Part shown: piece by piece, positions 49,601 to 61,600 of the stretch | Layout of the letters: each line of letters begins with the position of its first letter | Position numbering within the stretch: the first letter of the stretch is position 1 | NCBI GenBank assembly: GCA_013398295.1 | Contig: VZSF01003599.1 | Span: 1,340,469 to 1,404,468 of the forward strand | Source: Chionis minor | Lineage: Eukaryota; Chordata; Aves; Charadriiformes; Chionididae | DNA length: 64,000 nucleotides | Direction: 5' to 3' | Program-made: the position numbers and the translations under genes | Notes under the pieces: generated by a model | The model's database searches: none | Seen by the model: the letters and a program-made list of their open reading frames with translations, nothing else | Told to the model about the DNA's origin: nothing

Positions 49601-52600
49601 GACAAAATTTAGGTAAGAGATGAAGCAATGTTTTCCCCTCTTGTTTTTTTTAATGTGTGGAGAAATCAATCAAGCTCTAAGGAGTTTACATCTGCATCAT
49701 AAGCAGGACTATCATGTTTGTAAAACAACATAGATTCATTAATTGTGTGAAACAATTAAAACTAGTACAGCAGAAAAGCTTGTGCAAACTTAGTTAGAAT
49801 TAATATCGGAAAGAAACTTTCCCTAGAAAAAGGCCTTTTCCAAGTCAATATTTCTAGCCATCTTTCGGTATGATCTACCACCTTCACATGCTGAAGATAG
49901 TCACTAAAATCAAAGGCACTGGCAGGTCAACAAGGACTAGCAGATTTTTATTGAAGAGCTAGTGAAGTCATCTGCCACTGGATGAAAAATTTTGTAAATC
50001 CAACTCAATATTATTTACCTGTTGGTCTTTCCAAAGAAGAAAGGGGAGATGATTTGAGAATAACATTGCTACGTGAATTGAGCTTTCTAAATCATCTTTT
50101 GAAAGCAGAATAAATTACTAATTTGTCAGTGGTAACACCTTCTGGGTGAGTTTACCTTATGTGGACTTGGGGTACTGTTTCCCACTTACTAACTCACATA
50201 AACTATTGTGGGCTTTTCAGTTTTTGGTTATTGTGTTTGTTTTGTTTTTTTAATTTCAGCAATAGGAAGATGGAACGCTGAACTTCTGAAAATTCATGTT
50301 CTTTGACCTAAGACGTAACACAAGTGCAAACTAAATTATCATTAATTGCACTAAAAAGCTAAAAGAAAAATTTAAGTGATTTTCCCAGTGGAGGAAAACA
50401 TTAGCTGTTAATTGTTCCGGTTCACACTACAGTGGGGAGAAATACTTCCTAACCTATACTACTAGGCAGAGCAGGTACACAGCATTGGTGCCATTATTCT
50501 GTCCTGACTGGTACACAAAGAAAGAGCGACAGGTATTCTTCTTTGACTTGGTGTAACAGAGCAAGGTCTACAATTACACTGTAGAGGACATACAGTTAAT
50601 TTGATTCTAATGAAACTCCTTTGATTCTTCTGGAGCGACTGCTAATTTTGGTAGGCATACCTAAAGAGTTTACTTGGTTTTGTGAGGGAAAGCAACACTC
50701 ACAATGCAGCCCCTCAGAAAATACGCTTACTGAGAGAATGTCATTCCTTTATCTTAAATGGGGGCTGTGGGGATGGTGTGTGGTGTGGAGAATGTTTGCA
50801 AGTGGAGCACAATTTCCTAGTAATTCTTGTGATAGCCATGAAATTATTGGGTGACGGCTGTGTGGTACTGCAAGTATACAAATGTCATGAAGTGTGTGTG
50901 GTAGCTTGAACAGCAATTTGTACGGTGTTCACTGTTGAACACTGGAGGACTGGTAGGCTTGGGCTGTGGGGCAAAGGAACAGGTTAGTCTTGTGATTTTG
51001 GTGCCCTGTGGTCTGATTGAAGGAAACAGAAGACACGGGTGACGTTTCCAACCTAGCTACTGGTGTGGCTGTCTACGCGTATCCAGTTGTTAGTAACTCA
51101 TTGTCTCTGTGCTATCAAGAGGGCACCCAAGTTTGTGCAGATAAAATTGTCATTAGTTTCCCAGAAAGCTCAAGACTGCAAGATTTGGTTAAATGAGAAG
51201 CATCAGCCACTAGAGCTATCACCTTTCACAATCAATGTCTGCAGGCAGTTTATTTAGATTACGGATTATTAGCACCAGGTATGAAGATTCTTCAGCCTGC
51301 TCCCACAAGGCATAAATGAGCTCAGGCTTGAGTGTTTCTGCCATGTCTGGAAGCAACAGAGCCACATCAGCACAGCGCTGTCTGCACAGAGCGAGGAAAT
51401 AACGCAGGAAGCTCTAGTTTTTGCGTAAAGGACTGCGTAACACTCAAACTACAGCTCAAATGCTTCCAACGCAGTTCATTCCAAGTAGATTTGAGGGTGT
51501 GCTTCATTGGATAATACAAATCAACTAAGGCCAAAATCAGCAAGGAAGAAAGTGCTATTTAGGCTACTGCATCTATCAAGTTTTTTTGTGATGCAGCTTT
51601 TTTTCGTAATCATCTTCTTAGTTAAGTGCATCTATACATCGTTTAACTCGTATTATTTTAAATGAGAATACAGCATATGGAAGAACAGTGAACATTTCTA
51701 TTCCACTCAGCTATAAAAGTGAATCATATTCACATTTCTGATTAGGTCTGTTCCCCAGTTGCTTGGCCTGTTGTTGCTTCTCATCTCAAACTCCAAGAAG
51801 GTTTGATGGAAGTTTGCCAGAAACACAAGGCATAGAGTGGAATCTTTTTAGGGAAGTCTAAAGTGAGGTCAAATAGAAGTAGAGCACAGTTAATTAAGAA
51901 GTACACCTGAATGCTGGGGAAAATCACTGCTGCAGGCCCTGGGGCTGTTCCCTGCAGCAACCAGAATGAGAAAGGGGTATCACAGCCTCCTGTTCGCTTG
52001 CTGTTGCTTCGTGCCAAGTGAAGACTTCAAGGAATAATCTTGGTGAGGAATAAATACCTTCTGGTTTTGCAAGGTTTATTTAGCTCAGCTGAGTTGATTT
52101 GCCTTTGAAACATAAAAGAGTTCTTAGCTACAAAACTATTAGGTAACTTCTCTCAGCTTCAGCTGAGTATATTAAATGATAAAAAACAATAAAGCCATGT
52201 TTTATAAAGACTGAAAACTATTAAATAGAAAGAGCTCGAATCCTAAGCACAGAAAGTATCCCAATTCACCTTCAAGACTGTCTCCTTCAAGGTCTTACAA
52301 AAAAAAAAAAGTAATTGAAATACAGTTTTCAGGGAAAGCAAAAATTTTAATAGCAGCCATCAGGAGCTACTAATCTAAATCAAAACACTACGCTGCTGTC
52401 AAGCTGATAACGCTAGGAGGTCTTAAGGGATATTTCAGTGGTTTGGGTTTTATTCTTTGGGGTTTTTTGTGGTTTTTTTTTTTTTTTTTCAAGTAAATGC
52501 TTCAGGTAACAAAACAGCAACAACAGTTAAGTATTGAATACTTTTCATTTGATCTAACGAAAAAAGCACCTCAGCTAAAAAGCTGCAGAAAGTAGATGAC

Positions 52601-54265
52601 ACACCCTTCACAATGGCAAAGTAACAAAAGCCTGGGAAGGACCCTTTGCTCCATGGGAAAAGGGCACACTGATGCTGGGTTAACTGTGACCAGAATAAAT
52701 TCCATATAATTTTGCACCTGCATCTCTTGGACAATTTACAGCATAATCGATGTCAACAATGTGAACTTCAAAAAAATTACGCTTGAATTCCACAGCCTTT
52801 TATTCAAATGCGTTCAAATGTATATCCCTGGATGTATGCTGAAAATAACAGTCTCAGTTCAATTCTATGCGGATATAAAAGTGAACCAGGTTGATGCAGT
52901 AGATTTGTGTAAGCTGTATATGGACAATTAGTTGTTTCCTCTTTCAATGCTATTTTCACTTCTTTAAAATACAGATAATGGGCGTCATCACAAATACCTG
53001 CATTACTTAGGTCCAATCTGTAATATTTTTTCACCGAAAGAACCTACACAGTTTATTAAGCCTAAGAGATGCCAAACAATTGTTTATGGTTCAGAAGGGA
53101 AAAAAACATAGCCATGTAAGCAAGAGCAGAAATAAAAGCCATACAACTACATTTGCTAGCTCATTAGCAGCAAAAAAAAAAAAAAAAAATCAATGTCATT
53201 AAAATTATCAATTCATAGAATTGTCAGTTCATAAATTCATCAATTTAATTCAAAATTTTTAATTCATAAATTCTGTCTTAATAGATTCCCTTTAATAAAG
53301 CTCATAATTTTAACTATATTTTTGAAGGAAAAGAATGGAAAAGCAGTGTTCTATGGAATTTATATGCACAGGAAAAAGTAATATGTTAGGGTTCAAATTT
53401 CATTTCATCTCTGTCCTGTGGGACAAAGGCAATTGTAAAAATATTTATTCATATGAATATTCCTGCTAAATTTAATGCCTAAAATTAACCCAAATGTTTT
53501 CAACATGAGGGTTTTCATTGGGACCTAAGCGTATGCAAGTAAAACTGAGACGCAGTTTGTTCATGCCTTAAGCACCAGCCCATTGCATGGAAATAGGCTT
53601 GAGCATTAACCGGAAAATGAAAGGGATGAGGAAGGTATGCAACAAATGTAGTGTAATGATGAACCCCAGAGATTTTATAAAACCAATGAACTGAAATACT
53701 TTCAGACAAATTGACTAAATTCTTAACTGCGTATTCAATTATGGATAACTAAGAGTGTGTAACAAACACTTAGGAATTTCAGTGGATTTTAAGCTATTAC
53801 CTTTAATTATGTCTCAGAAGTCTATTCCAGTGCAGTGACTTTCTGGAGGAAAATAAAATATTTCCAACCTATCCCCCAAAACAAAAGCAGGGCCAACAAT
53901 CTGAATACTTTGGAGGATTTGTTCCTTTTCAAATGTATGTGCTTGGCATTTTTTCCCCAAGAAAAATCATCAGCAAAATAGTTCATTTTAATAGTTTAAT
54001 AATTCAATTTAAGGATGTGAAAAAATTCTGCTACTCTTTGAGAAGTTAAATTCTGATCTTTTTCTCTGTGATGCCAGGGCTACCTCAGTCAGGAATTACA
54101 CTGCTAACAAAATATGCTGAGCAAAAACCAATTCTCCATATGTTTTTGTAAATGAGATCAGATAAGTCTCATTCCCTCTGTCAGAAGAATGAATACATCA
54201 TGGATTTCTAAGGATCAGCATAACTGTAGATGAGCAGAGAAAGTAATTGGTCTTCTAGAAAACGA
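46641..54265. other. AT-rich non-coding stretch
   Basis: No gene is supported. The stretch includes a T17 tract at 52,473-52,489, an A18 tract at 53,172-53,189, and a cluster of TTCATAAATTC-like words at 53,200-53,275. A pyrimidine tract with CAG at about 50,230-50,260 resembles an acceptor without any exon behind it. Frames of 60-80 codons have no recognisable motifs. Confidence 0.5.
53172..53275. repeat. A18 tract followed by AT-rich word repeat
   Basis: A run of 18 A is followed by several overlapping variants of AATTCATA/TTCATAAATTC (at about 53,210, 53,228 and 53,260). It looks like a low-complexity, slipped AT-rich block, possibly seeded by an old poly-A tail. Confidence 0.5.
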
Positions 54266-54537
54266 GGGTAGTGATAGGGTAAGGGGTAACAGTTTTAAAC
54301 TGAAAGAGGGTAGATTTAGATGAGATATTAGGAAGAAATTCTTTACTGAGAGGGTGGTGAGCCCCTGGCCGGGGTTGCCCAGAGAAGCTGTGGCTGCCCC
54401 ATCACTGGAGGTTCAAGGCCAGGCTGGACGGGGCTTGGAGCAACCTAGTCTGGTGGGAAGTGTCTCTGCCCAGGGCGGCGGAGCTGGAACTGGATGACCC
54501 TTAAAGTCCCTTCCAACCCGAATCATTCTGTGATAAG
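54266..54537 (+). mobile_element. CR1 LINE 3' end (5'-truncated)
   Basis: AAGGGGTAACAGTTTTAAACTGAAAGAGGGTAGATTTAGATGAGATATTAGGAAGAAATTCTTTACTG, then GTTGCCCAGAGAAGCTGTGGCTGCCCC, GGCTGGACGGGGCTTGGAGCAACCT and CCCTTCCAACCCGAATCATTCTGTGA, follow the avian CR1 3' end throughout. It is a different CR1 subfamily from the copy at 33 kb (the 'pulmonic' wording GAGCAACCTAGTCTGG here against CTCGATGATCTTGAAGG there). No reverse transcriptase reading frame is preserved. Confidence 0.93.
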
Positions 54538-56390
54538 TGTCACGGGTTCTCTTCCCAGTCAAGGCTCTTTCACCTTCATTTAAATTTTAGTGCACTGGGA
54601 GGTAGAAATCAATGTCAGCTACCTGTTTGATCTTTGAAGTCAAAAGTAACTTCAGCAAAACCCCCAAAATAGAAAGGGGGAAGGCAAACAAAAAATACAG
54701 GGAGGAGTACAGAATATTTTCTTAATAAGGGAAGTAACAAAAGGACAGCCGAGAAGAAAGAAGTACTTATAGCCAGCTCTCTCCCCTTCTTTTAATATTG
54801 GAGGGCTGAAACTCTATCTTTGGAGTGTTTCATTGATGGACCAACAATGACATCTACGTAGTGACATTCTTGATCTCTATATACAAAGTAGCAATTTTAC
54901 AGCATTTGCTGTAGAAAACTGGAAAGGATAAAGGCAGAAAAGTCACTTTGCCTAATTAAATGGTTATGTTGTTTGATCCACTGTCACACTAGAAAGACTT
55001 TGAGCATATACTGGGCAAGCCACCTATGCTGTCACAACAAATATGGCAAAAATAGATTGTTAGTGTCAACTTTCAAGAGAAGCCAAGCTAATGAGAGGGA
55101 GCTGCAGGATCTTTTGACTGTATTATTATCAAATATCCAATGCGTCTGCTGTACCAGAACTTTTTCATGCTGATGCATATTTTTATCTTGTATTTTCTTT
55201 CCCCTATAGAAAGAAAGAATCGCTGATGGCATAAAGCATTTTTCATGTTTACACTGCATATTAATGGATGTGCAGAAAAAAAACCAGATTAAATGAATTC
55301 CCCTCCGTCTTATTCCTTTTCAGAAACTACCTGATTAATGCTATCTGATTCTTCGTCAGATCATCCAGCTGTCCTCTTTGCTTGTTGTTTAACCTAAGCT
55401 GGATCAGATGATCCCTGCCCTATTATGTTTCTGTATCCCGGAGAGTTTCTGTGACAATGTTTTTCTGTTTACAATATGAATTTTCCAAAAATTTAATGTT
55501 TTCTTTAATTTGTCAAGCTTTAATTGAAATCCTGAATATCCAAATTCTGCAAATATATGGATACCTTCAAAATTGTAAATCTCTATGTGCCACCAAATTG
55601 CTTCAGGCTCCTGTTCTCCTGTTAGGGATGAGAACTTCAGCTACACAATATATTTGTGTGATACACACTCTGGCTTTCAGCAAAGACTGTTCAGTGTTTT
55701 GGAAGACAGGAACAAGAATATCCAGTGAGAAAGGAAAACTCAAACTATAAACAGTCAAGACTATTACTGGTTTCATTCCCCTCAGGGTCAGACAAAACTT
55801 TTCCAGGTTTCCAGGAAAAGGAGAGAGAACCAGCTTTACTTGTCACAGACCAAATCCCAAGAGCTGCTTTGTGAACTAGAAAGGTACCTGAGGCCTGCCA
55901 GTTCTGCTCCCTATTCAGTTTTATTATCATAAAATGTACTTAGATTCAAACACAGAAAGTTAAACCTGGTTAATTTCATTTTTCTTTGTTAAGCTGTAGG
56001 TTGAAAATTGAAGTTGAGCATTCATGAAGTTTGATCTCTACAGTTTATACAGTGGAGATGAAAAAGCTATTTTTATGTTTTGCAGCTTCAGCTGCGAACA
56101 AGTTATCATGAGTTTGTCTTGTATTGCAAAAAGACAATCCACCAAAAGATGGTGTCACTTTAATATAGAATCCTGAATTATTGCACTGTGCCACAAGATT
56201 TATACTGCCTGTTGTCAACTAAATTTAATAGCATCCTGACAGCCATCCTAGACCACACAGTTATAGCACTATTTGTCATCTGTGGTCTTTAAATGGCATA
56301 GCACCCAGAGAGTGCAAGGCCTTAAGCATTTTGCGTTATTAAAAAGAATATTTAAAACTTTTTGGTGGCATTAGCGAAGCCATGAATCTT
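54538..56390. other. AT-rich non-coding stretch
   Basis: No gene is supported. At about 55,395-55,445 the words GCTGGATCAGATGATCCCTGCCCTATTATGTTTCTGTA resemble a decayed CR1/L3-type 3' end on the plus strand (family: tggactagatgatctc...ttccagccctatgtttctgt). This is too diverged to call firmly. Confidence 0.45.
55395..55445 (+). mobile_element. possible decayed CR1/L3 3' end
   Basis: GGATCAGATGATCCCTGCCC and TATGTTTCTGTA sit at the spacing seen in CR1-type 3' ends. Only about 50 bp is recognisable, so this is a low-confidence call. Confidence 0.3.
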
Positions 56391-56650
56391 GATTTCAGTT
56401 AGCATGGTTCAGCTGTTGGCCCACAGGCTGAACCCGGCCCATGGGACACTTCAACCTCAGGACACCTCTTCCCTGTCAGTGTCCGGCGGAGCGGCTGGAA
56501 GCGCAGGTGGAAGCGCAGCGCTCCATGTGCTCTCCTGCCTTTCAGCTGGCTGCCACATCACTGCAGCGCGTCCGCACAGTTTGTTCTGTCAGTTTGGTTC
56601 TGATGAAGTTGGATGCTCTTTGCAGGCGTCCCGGCAGCTTTACAACAAAT
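56391..56650. other. locally GC-rich segment, possible hAT-derived or decayed exon
   Basis: GGTTCAGCTGTTGGCCCACAGGCTGAACCCGGCCCATGGG resembles words of hAT-type repeats (ggcccgcgggccgcatgcggccc). The following 200 bp are CpG-richer than the surroundings (AGCGCAGGTGGAAGCGCAGCGC, GCAGCGCGTCCGC). Two overlapping frames are open here but neither has a recognisable motif. It may belong with the GC-rich block starting at 57.1 kb. Confidence 0.3.
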
Positions 56651-57099
56651 GGCAAGTGTGTATTGCCTCACAGATAAGTCTAGCATTGCCTAGGGCTTTT
56701 AATAATGGTAGAAAAAGAAAAGGTCTATACCAATATGAGCAAAATTCATACGTGGTGTAGCCTATATTATTTTATGGTCTGTTAAACAGTTTAAGTGAAA
56801 CATATATCTAGCTGGTGGCGCGGCTAGTCTTTAGCATGCAACTCCTACAGCAAATCCAAATAACTTTACAAAAACCAGAACTGGGATAAATGTGACGTTC
56901 AGTATGGTGCTGGGTTCCAGCTGCAGGGGATACGCCTCAAACAAAACCCGTTGCTTGTTCAGAGCCCAAGACAAGCACAACTTAACATAGGCAGAAGGAG
57001 TACAACAGTCATTTTTCTTGGCATCATTAAGAACGACAATCTTATTTCCGGCACACTGGTCTAATTTTCCTTCTCTGCAAGGGCTGCCCACCATTTTAA

Positions 57100-57700
57100 T
57101 CTCTGTCCTCCTTCCCACAGCACCTTGCCAGCCCCCAGCAGGCCCCAGGCCGGCCAGGCCCGCGCAGCCCAGAAGGAGATGGCCCCAAGGGGCTTCCCCG
57201 GCCAGGACGGCCCAGGCCAGGATCTCCTCCCTTCTCGTGCCACCTGCAAGGCCAGAGGGACAGGGCAGCTCCCACCTGCGCTGCAGACACCTCCGAAGGG
57301 AACGGGATGCTTCCAGCCTAACATCCTCCCTGCCCCGGTCCCAGCTTTACCCCACAGCGCAGCCCTCCGCTTCTCTGCCTCCCCCCAGGGGAGCCGCCGC
57401 TGGGCCCAGCTGCCCCGGACACTGCCCATGAATGGGCAGCTGCAGCGGGGGAGGCTGGTCCGACTCCCAGCCCCCCAGCGCCGCCCGCCCCGGCCCCGCA
57501 TGGCTGCCTTCACCCACCTGCACTACGAGGCGGCCCCATGAGGGAAGGAGATGAGAGGAACTGCCAACAGCTGCCGCCAGCGCTGCTGGAAAAGGCCCAG
57601 CACCTCCTCCCTCAGCTGAGGCAGCCAGCAGCCACCGGGCATCGGCAGGTGAGAGCGATGGGGTGGTGCGAGGCCGCGGGCCTCAGCGCCGGGCGGGAAG
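57100..57700. promoter_or_regulatory. second GC-rich/CpG-containing block
   Basis: GC content rises sharply at about 57,120. CpG is dense at 57,475-57,541 (seven or more CpG in about 60 bp) and at 57,660-57,700. This could be a small CpG island or a GC-rich exon. A short ATG frame (MAAFTHLHYEAAP) ends in an ATGA overlap with another ATG at 57,538, but both lack supporting evidence. Open frames on both strands over 130-150 codons are expected in GC-rich DNA, where stop codons are scarce. Confidence 0.4.
57121..57648 (+). other. 528-bp segment bounded by splice-like sites
   Basis: On the left is a good acceptor (CTGTCCTCCTTCCCACAG, ending 57,120). On the right is a very good donor (GGCAG|GTGAGA, GT at 57,649). 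The length is divisible by three, but none of the three plus-strand frames stays open across it: the frame starting at 57,125 stops at 57,541 and the others stop elsewhere. It cannot be a simple internal coding exon. It could be a lncRNA exon, a 3'-terminal or 5' exon, or chance in GC-rich DNA. Confidence 0.25.
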
Positions 57701-57703
57701 AAG

Positions 57704-57972
57704 AATCACAGAATGTGAGGGGTTGGCAGGGACCTCTGGAGATGACCTGGTCCAACCCCCTGCCAGAGCAGGTCCACCTACATCAAGTTGCACAAGATGG
57801 CGTCCAGGCGGCTTGGGAATGTCTCCAGAGTCGGAGACTCCACCACCTCTCTGGGCAGCCTGTTCCACTGCTCTGCCACCCTCACAGGAAAGAAGTTCCT
57901 CCTCATGTTCAGATGGAACTTCCTATATTCAAGTTTGTGCCTGTTGCCCCTTGCCCTGTCACTGGGCACTGC
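57704..57972 (-). mobile_element. CR1 LINE 3' end (5'-truncated)
   Basis: On the plus strand it begins AATCACAGAATGTGAGGGG and continues GGCAGGGACCTCTGGAGATG, CCAACCCCCTGCCAGAGCAGG, GCGTCCAGGCGGCTTGGGAATG, CTCTGGGCAGCCTGTTCCACTGC and AAGTTCCTCCTCATGTTCAG, then GTGCCTGTTGCCCCTTGCCCTGTCACTGGGCAC. This is the reverse complement of a well-preserved avian CR1 3' end of about 270 bp. The copy stops where the GTGAG minisatellite begins. Frames crossing it are not genes. Confidence 0.95.
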
Positions 57973-57980
57973 TGAAGCTG

Positions 57981-58045
57981 GTGAGGTGAGGTGAGGTGAG
58001 GTGGGGTGAGGTGAGGTGAGGTGAGGTGAGGTGAGGTGAGGTGAG
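57981..58045. repeat. GTGAG pentanucleotide minisatellite (13 copies)
   Basis: Thirteen tandem copies of GTGAG, with a single G-for-A variant in the fifth copy (GTGGG). The array begins within about 10 bp of the truncated 5' end of the CR1 copy. Because 5 is not a multiple of 3, translation of the minus strand gives a periodic S-P-H-L-T pentapeptide, which is an artefact of the repeat and not a protein. Confidence 0.95.
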
Positions 58046-58150
58046 GTCCCCTCATGCTGTGTTTGCTGCTTGGGCAGCCGGTGCCCAGTTGCTGTGGTAA
58101 TAATGGTCGCTCGTGTGAGATGAGAACCACTGGCAGCATTTATTAGTTCT

Positions 58151-58176
58151 TCTGTCTGTCTGTCTGTCTGTCTCTC
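58151..58176. repeat. TCTG tetranucleotide microsatellite
   Basis: Five TCTG units are followed by TCTCTC. The repeat is about 100 bp from the GTGAG array, so two unrelated simple repeats are packed in one GC-rich stretch. Confidence 0.9.
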
Positions 58177-58610
58177 GTGAGCAGCTTGCTCGGGCCTGGT
58201 GGTACGGCCTCCCTGGTGTGGCCGGGAGGGAGCACTCCCGAGCTGGCTGGGCACTAGAGGCGGCCACAGGCACCCTGTGGTGTTCCTTAGGGTTGTGGCT
58301 TCAGCACCTGCGTCCTCCCTGCTCCGATAAATAAGAATGTCCCCCCTTAGAAGTGGAGGGTGTAGTAGGTAACCCAGGACAGCAGTGCTTCCCAGTCTGG
58401 TTTGCCTCTGGCAGGTAAGAGCCCTCCCTGCCAGCGCTGGGCGGGCGGGAGGAAGGACATTTTCCTTTCACGTGTTTCTAGCTGGGATGGGGCTGGGGGA
58501 GATGGGGCTGGCTCCATTCCCCGTGTGTGGGGAAGCTGAGCCCGCAGAGTCAGCGCAGGGCCAAAGGTCTGCCCCTGCTCTGCAACAGGAAAAGTGACCA
58601 AGTTGTGGTT
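58177..58610. other. GC-rich non-coding tail of the 57-58.6 kb block
   Basis: GC-rich, G/C-skewed sequence with frames of 70-84 codons open on both strands. No splice pair, signal peptide or domain is seen. Base composition returns to AT-rich after about 58,600. Confidence 0.4.
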
Positions 58611-61600
58611 CTGCCATGTTTAAGCTCCATTTGTCTTTAAAACAGCAGTCTTGCCTGTTGGTAGCGTTACAGTTTATGGTTCTAGTTCAGTTTCTTCTTT
58701 GCCAAAACAGTTCTAAAGTAAAAGGGGAGCAAATTATCTTTGTGTTTTTCCTTCTACTTTGACATTGCAACCAGCTTTTTTATTGGTATGCTCAGGCTTT
58801 CTTCCCAAGTTCAGCTAGGTAATTAACATGTTTTCATATATTTTTAATATGATGCGATGCATCTCAGACAAGAAGGATGTACCTCAGTGGATGATGTCAA
58901 AATAGCATGAAGCTTTAAAGTTGCTTCCTGTTCTTCAAAACTGTGTGGCTACTACAGTGAGAAATCTCTTAATGGACAACAGTTAAAGATATGGCTTGCT
59001 ACTATATGTGCAAGCACAATAATAATAAATAAATAAATAATAAAAAGGTCCAGCAATCCTGTGTGTCTGTGTTTAGGCTGCTGGCATGGCCGACAGTTGC
59101 TATGTATTATGCAACAGTAAGGTCTGGACTCCAAACTTAAGGCCTTCTAATAAATAAACAATTTTAACCTGACTTGCAATCATGCTATTTAGTCATATAG
59201 CGTATGTAAGCGCTAAATAAAACATTCCCCACTGAGTTAACTTCCTGAAGGCATTTTATTATAGTAGTCATCTGGAGGTCAAACAAAAGTCCTCAAGCAA
59301 CCTTAGGATGTTGACCCTCTTTGATTCTAGAGTTGCAACCCTAATTAATTCCTATTTCTGCTTAATAAGGTTTTTACAGCTGATAACTGTATCTAGTTAG
59401 TGTGCTGCTTGCCAGTATGGCAAATGAGCAAATTAAGCATAATGCTTCTTTCTAAGTAATTGCCATTTAATCCTGATTTTTTTAAAAAAGCAGTAGCAGT
59501 GGTGATTGGAAGAAAGTTTTAATTTTGTTAATACTAAGTTTTCCTTTGGGGAAATAAATCATACAGTACATTTGTGTACTCTATGAAGTTTTATGTCTCT
59601 GTACAGTAAAGGACTAGTATGTTTAAAAAAAATAAAATCTGTCCATATTGAAATCGAAATAAAGCTTGCTGTTGATCTCTTTGGGCTCCAAATTTCACCA
59701 GGAGAGAATTCAGAAGTGGTTGACCAAGGGTAAAAACAGCAGAGCAGTCTTGTCTCATGTGGTAAAATGTGTATTTGTATTAAATGGAGTGCAGAAAATA
59801 CCAAAGCTAGGAAATGCTCTCCCTTATGTCACTGTTAAAGTTGGGTAATCCAACATCCAGAAAGTAGCTAATAAAATCTTAAATGGTTTCTTATTTCTTC
59901 CTTTTGGAACAACTCTGTTGCCATCAATATGCATTTCTCCTTCAGCCTCTAATATATGGAAATGTCAATAATGGCTCATTCTCTAAAACGCATCAAGTAC
60001 TTTCGTACTGCATTCAGGTTCATAAAAATGCACTTGAGCTGATAAACAACAGCTGTAAAACAAGATGTGTTGAATCAGAACAAAAGGTGATTATTTTTTT
60101 TCTTATTGACCCCAAGGTTTTAAGAAATACGCCTAGCTTCTTAGACTTCAATTTTTTGCCAGTGAAATTCTAGGAACTGATTAACATAGTGGATTTTAGT
60201 TTTAAAGCTTGTTTAGAAAAAGAATAGATCTGATCCCAACTAATAAAGAACCTATTGTTTAACTGACCTCTTTGGATGTCTGTTGATGTTTTAGCGTAGG
60301 ACAAACTAAGCAGATATTTCTGCTCATTCTTCCCCTATGCTTAGTACTGTTGGGATACTGTTCTACTGCTTAGAATAGGATTAACATTATTTTTAAAAGG
60401 AAAATCAGCTATTCTTATGTTGTCTCCTGTGCACCTATAGGACAGTGGTAAGAGGCTATAGATGAGTTTAGAGTTCTAATTTCTCCCAAATAAATAATGA
60501 ACCAGACATTTTAAGCTTACTTTTGCTATGTGAGCGTTGGCTTCGAGTCTGAGAATATGAGTTTTTCTTTTCCTTAGGTTGTCTTCTGAGAATAATGCTT
60601 TCCTTTGTGGAAATATTTTTGACATACAAAAGGACTCAGGGCGGAGCCAGGGGGGCAGAAATACACGAACTGTAAATGTTTTGTGCTTCACATCCTAAAA
60701 TAGCTTTGCACTTTCTTTCAGATACTTGCCACAAGTTAGTAAGTCTCAGCTATCATAACAGTGTATTTCAAAATGAATAAATAATTATAGTAATCAGGAC
60801 ATGAGCAATGCATGGATTTGGTGTGGGAATGCGATGTTTTCTTTCTAGCAGTTTTATCAGAGCTTTTTCAGAAAACTCCTCAGAACACTTTGTCACGCAC
60901 ACTGCCTGCTCTTGTACGTGCAGGAGGTACCAGATCTTTATTAGAAATTAACTTATATAAATTTCCAGGAGCATTTTGGAAATATTAGTTAATTCTCATT
61001 ATTCTATGGAGTCACAGAAAGGGCACTCAAAAAGGCTTGCCCTGTGCTATAGAGTGAACAAGCTGCTGCACACTGACTTGAATAACTAGCAGTACTGTCA
61101 CCAGTAGTAGGGGAACACTGAAAATAGTAACTAGAGACTTAATGTGTTTTATTTGGGCATAAATGTAAACAGTGCTGAACCTGCTCTGCGATACAGACCT
61201 GTGCAAGGCACAGGAGGCTTCCTGCTTGAGTTGGGATTGAGATACATGGCTTATCGTTTGAGCTATAGAATATGAGCAGCGATACCACCTTGCATAACAC
61301 ACTCACACAAAAGATGAATCATTGTTTTCTTTTATTTAGTATCATTTAAGCAACTTTTTAAAAAGAAATTTTTGTCTCAGTTGTCAAGAAACAGGTTTTT
61401 TCCATGTCCCAATTTGCAAATAGATGCAAATAGATAGTTCCAGATGAAAACAAATAGTTGGGATATTAATGACAAATATCTACACGCAACTTTTCATTAC
61501 CAGTAAATAATGAAATTTTTTGCTATTGACTGTGACCTGCAGAGCAGGATCTATAAAACCTATGATCTGTCATTCGGCTTTGTGTGTACACGTCTTTTAA

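Noticed and set aside
50230..50290. Acceptor-like tract TTTTTTTAATTTCAG
   Set aside because: No exon-like frame or donor follows. Such tracts are frequent in AT-rich DNA.
57061..57975. Overlapping 137-150-codon frames on both strands
   Set aside because: GC-rich sequence suppresses stop codons on both strands. Part of the region is a CR1 copy, and no domain or consistent splice-compatible frame is present.
57981..58045. Tandem units considered as a CRISPR-like array
   Set aside because: Five-base direct tandem units without spacers, in a vertebrate genome. This is an ordinary minisatellite.
57778..58254. Minus-strand frame with a repeating S-P-H-L-T pentapeptide
   Set aside because: It is the translation of the GTGAG minisatellite joined to CR1 sequence, not a repeat protein.
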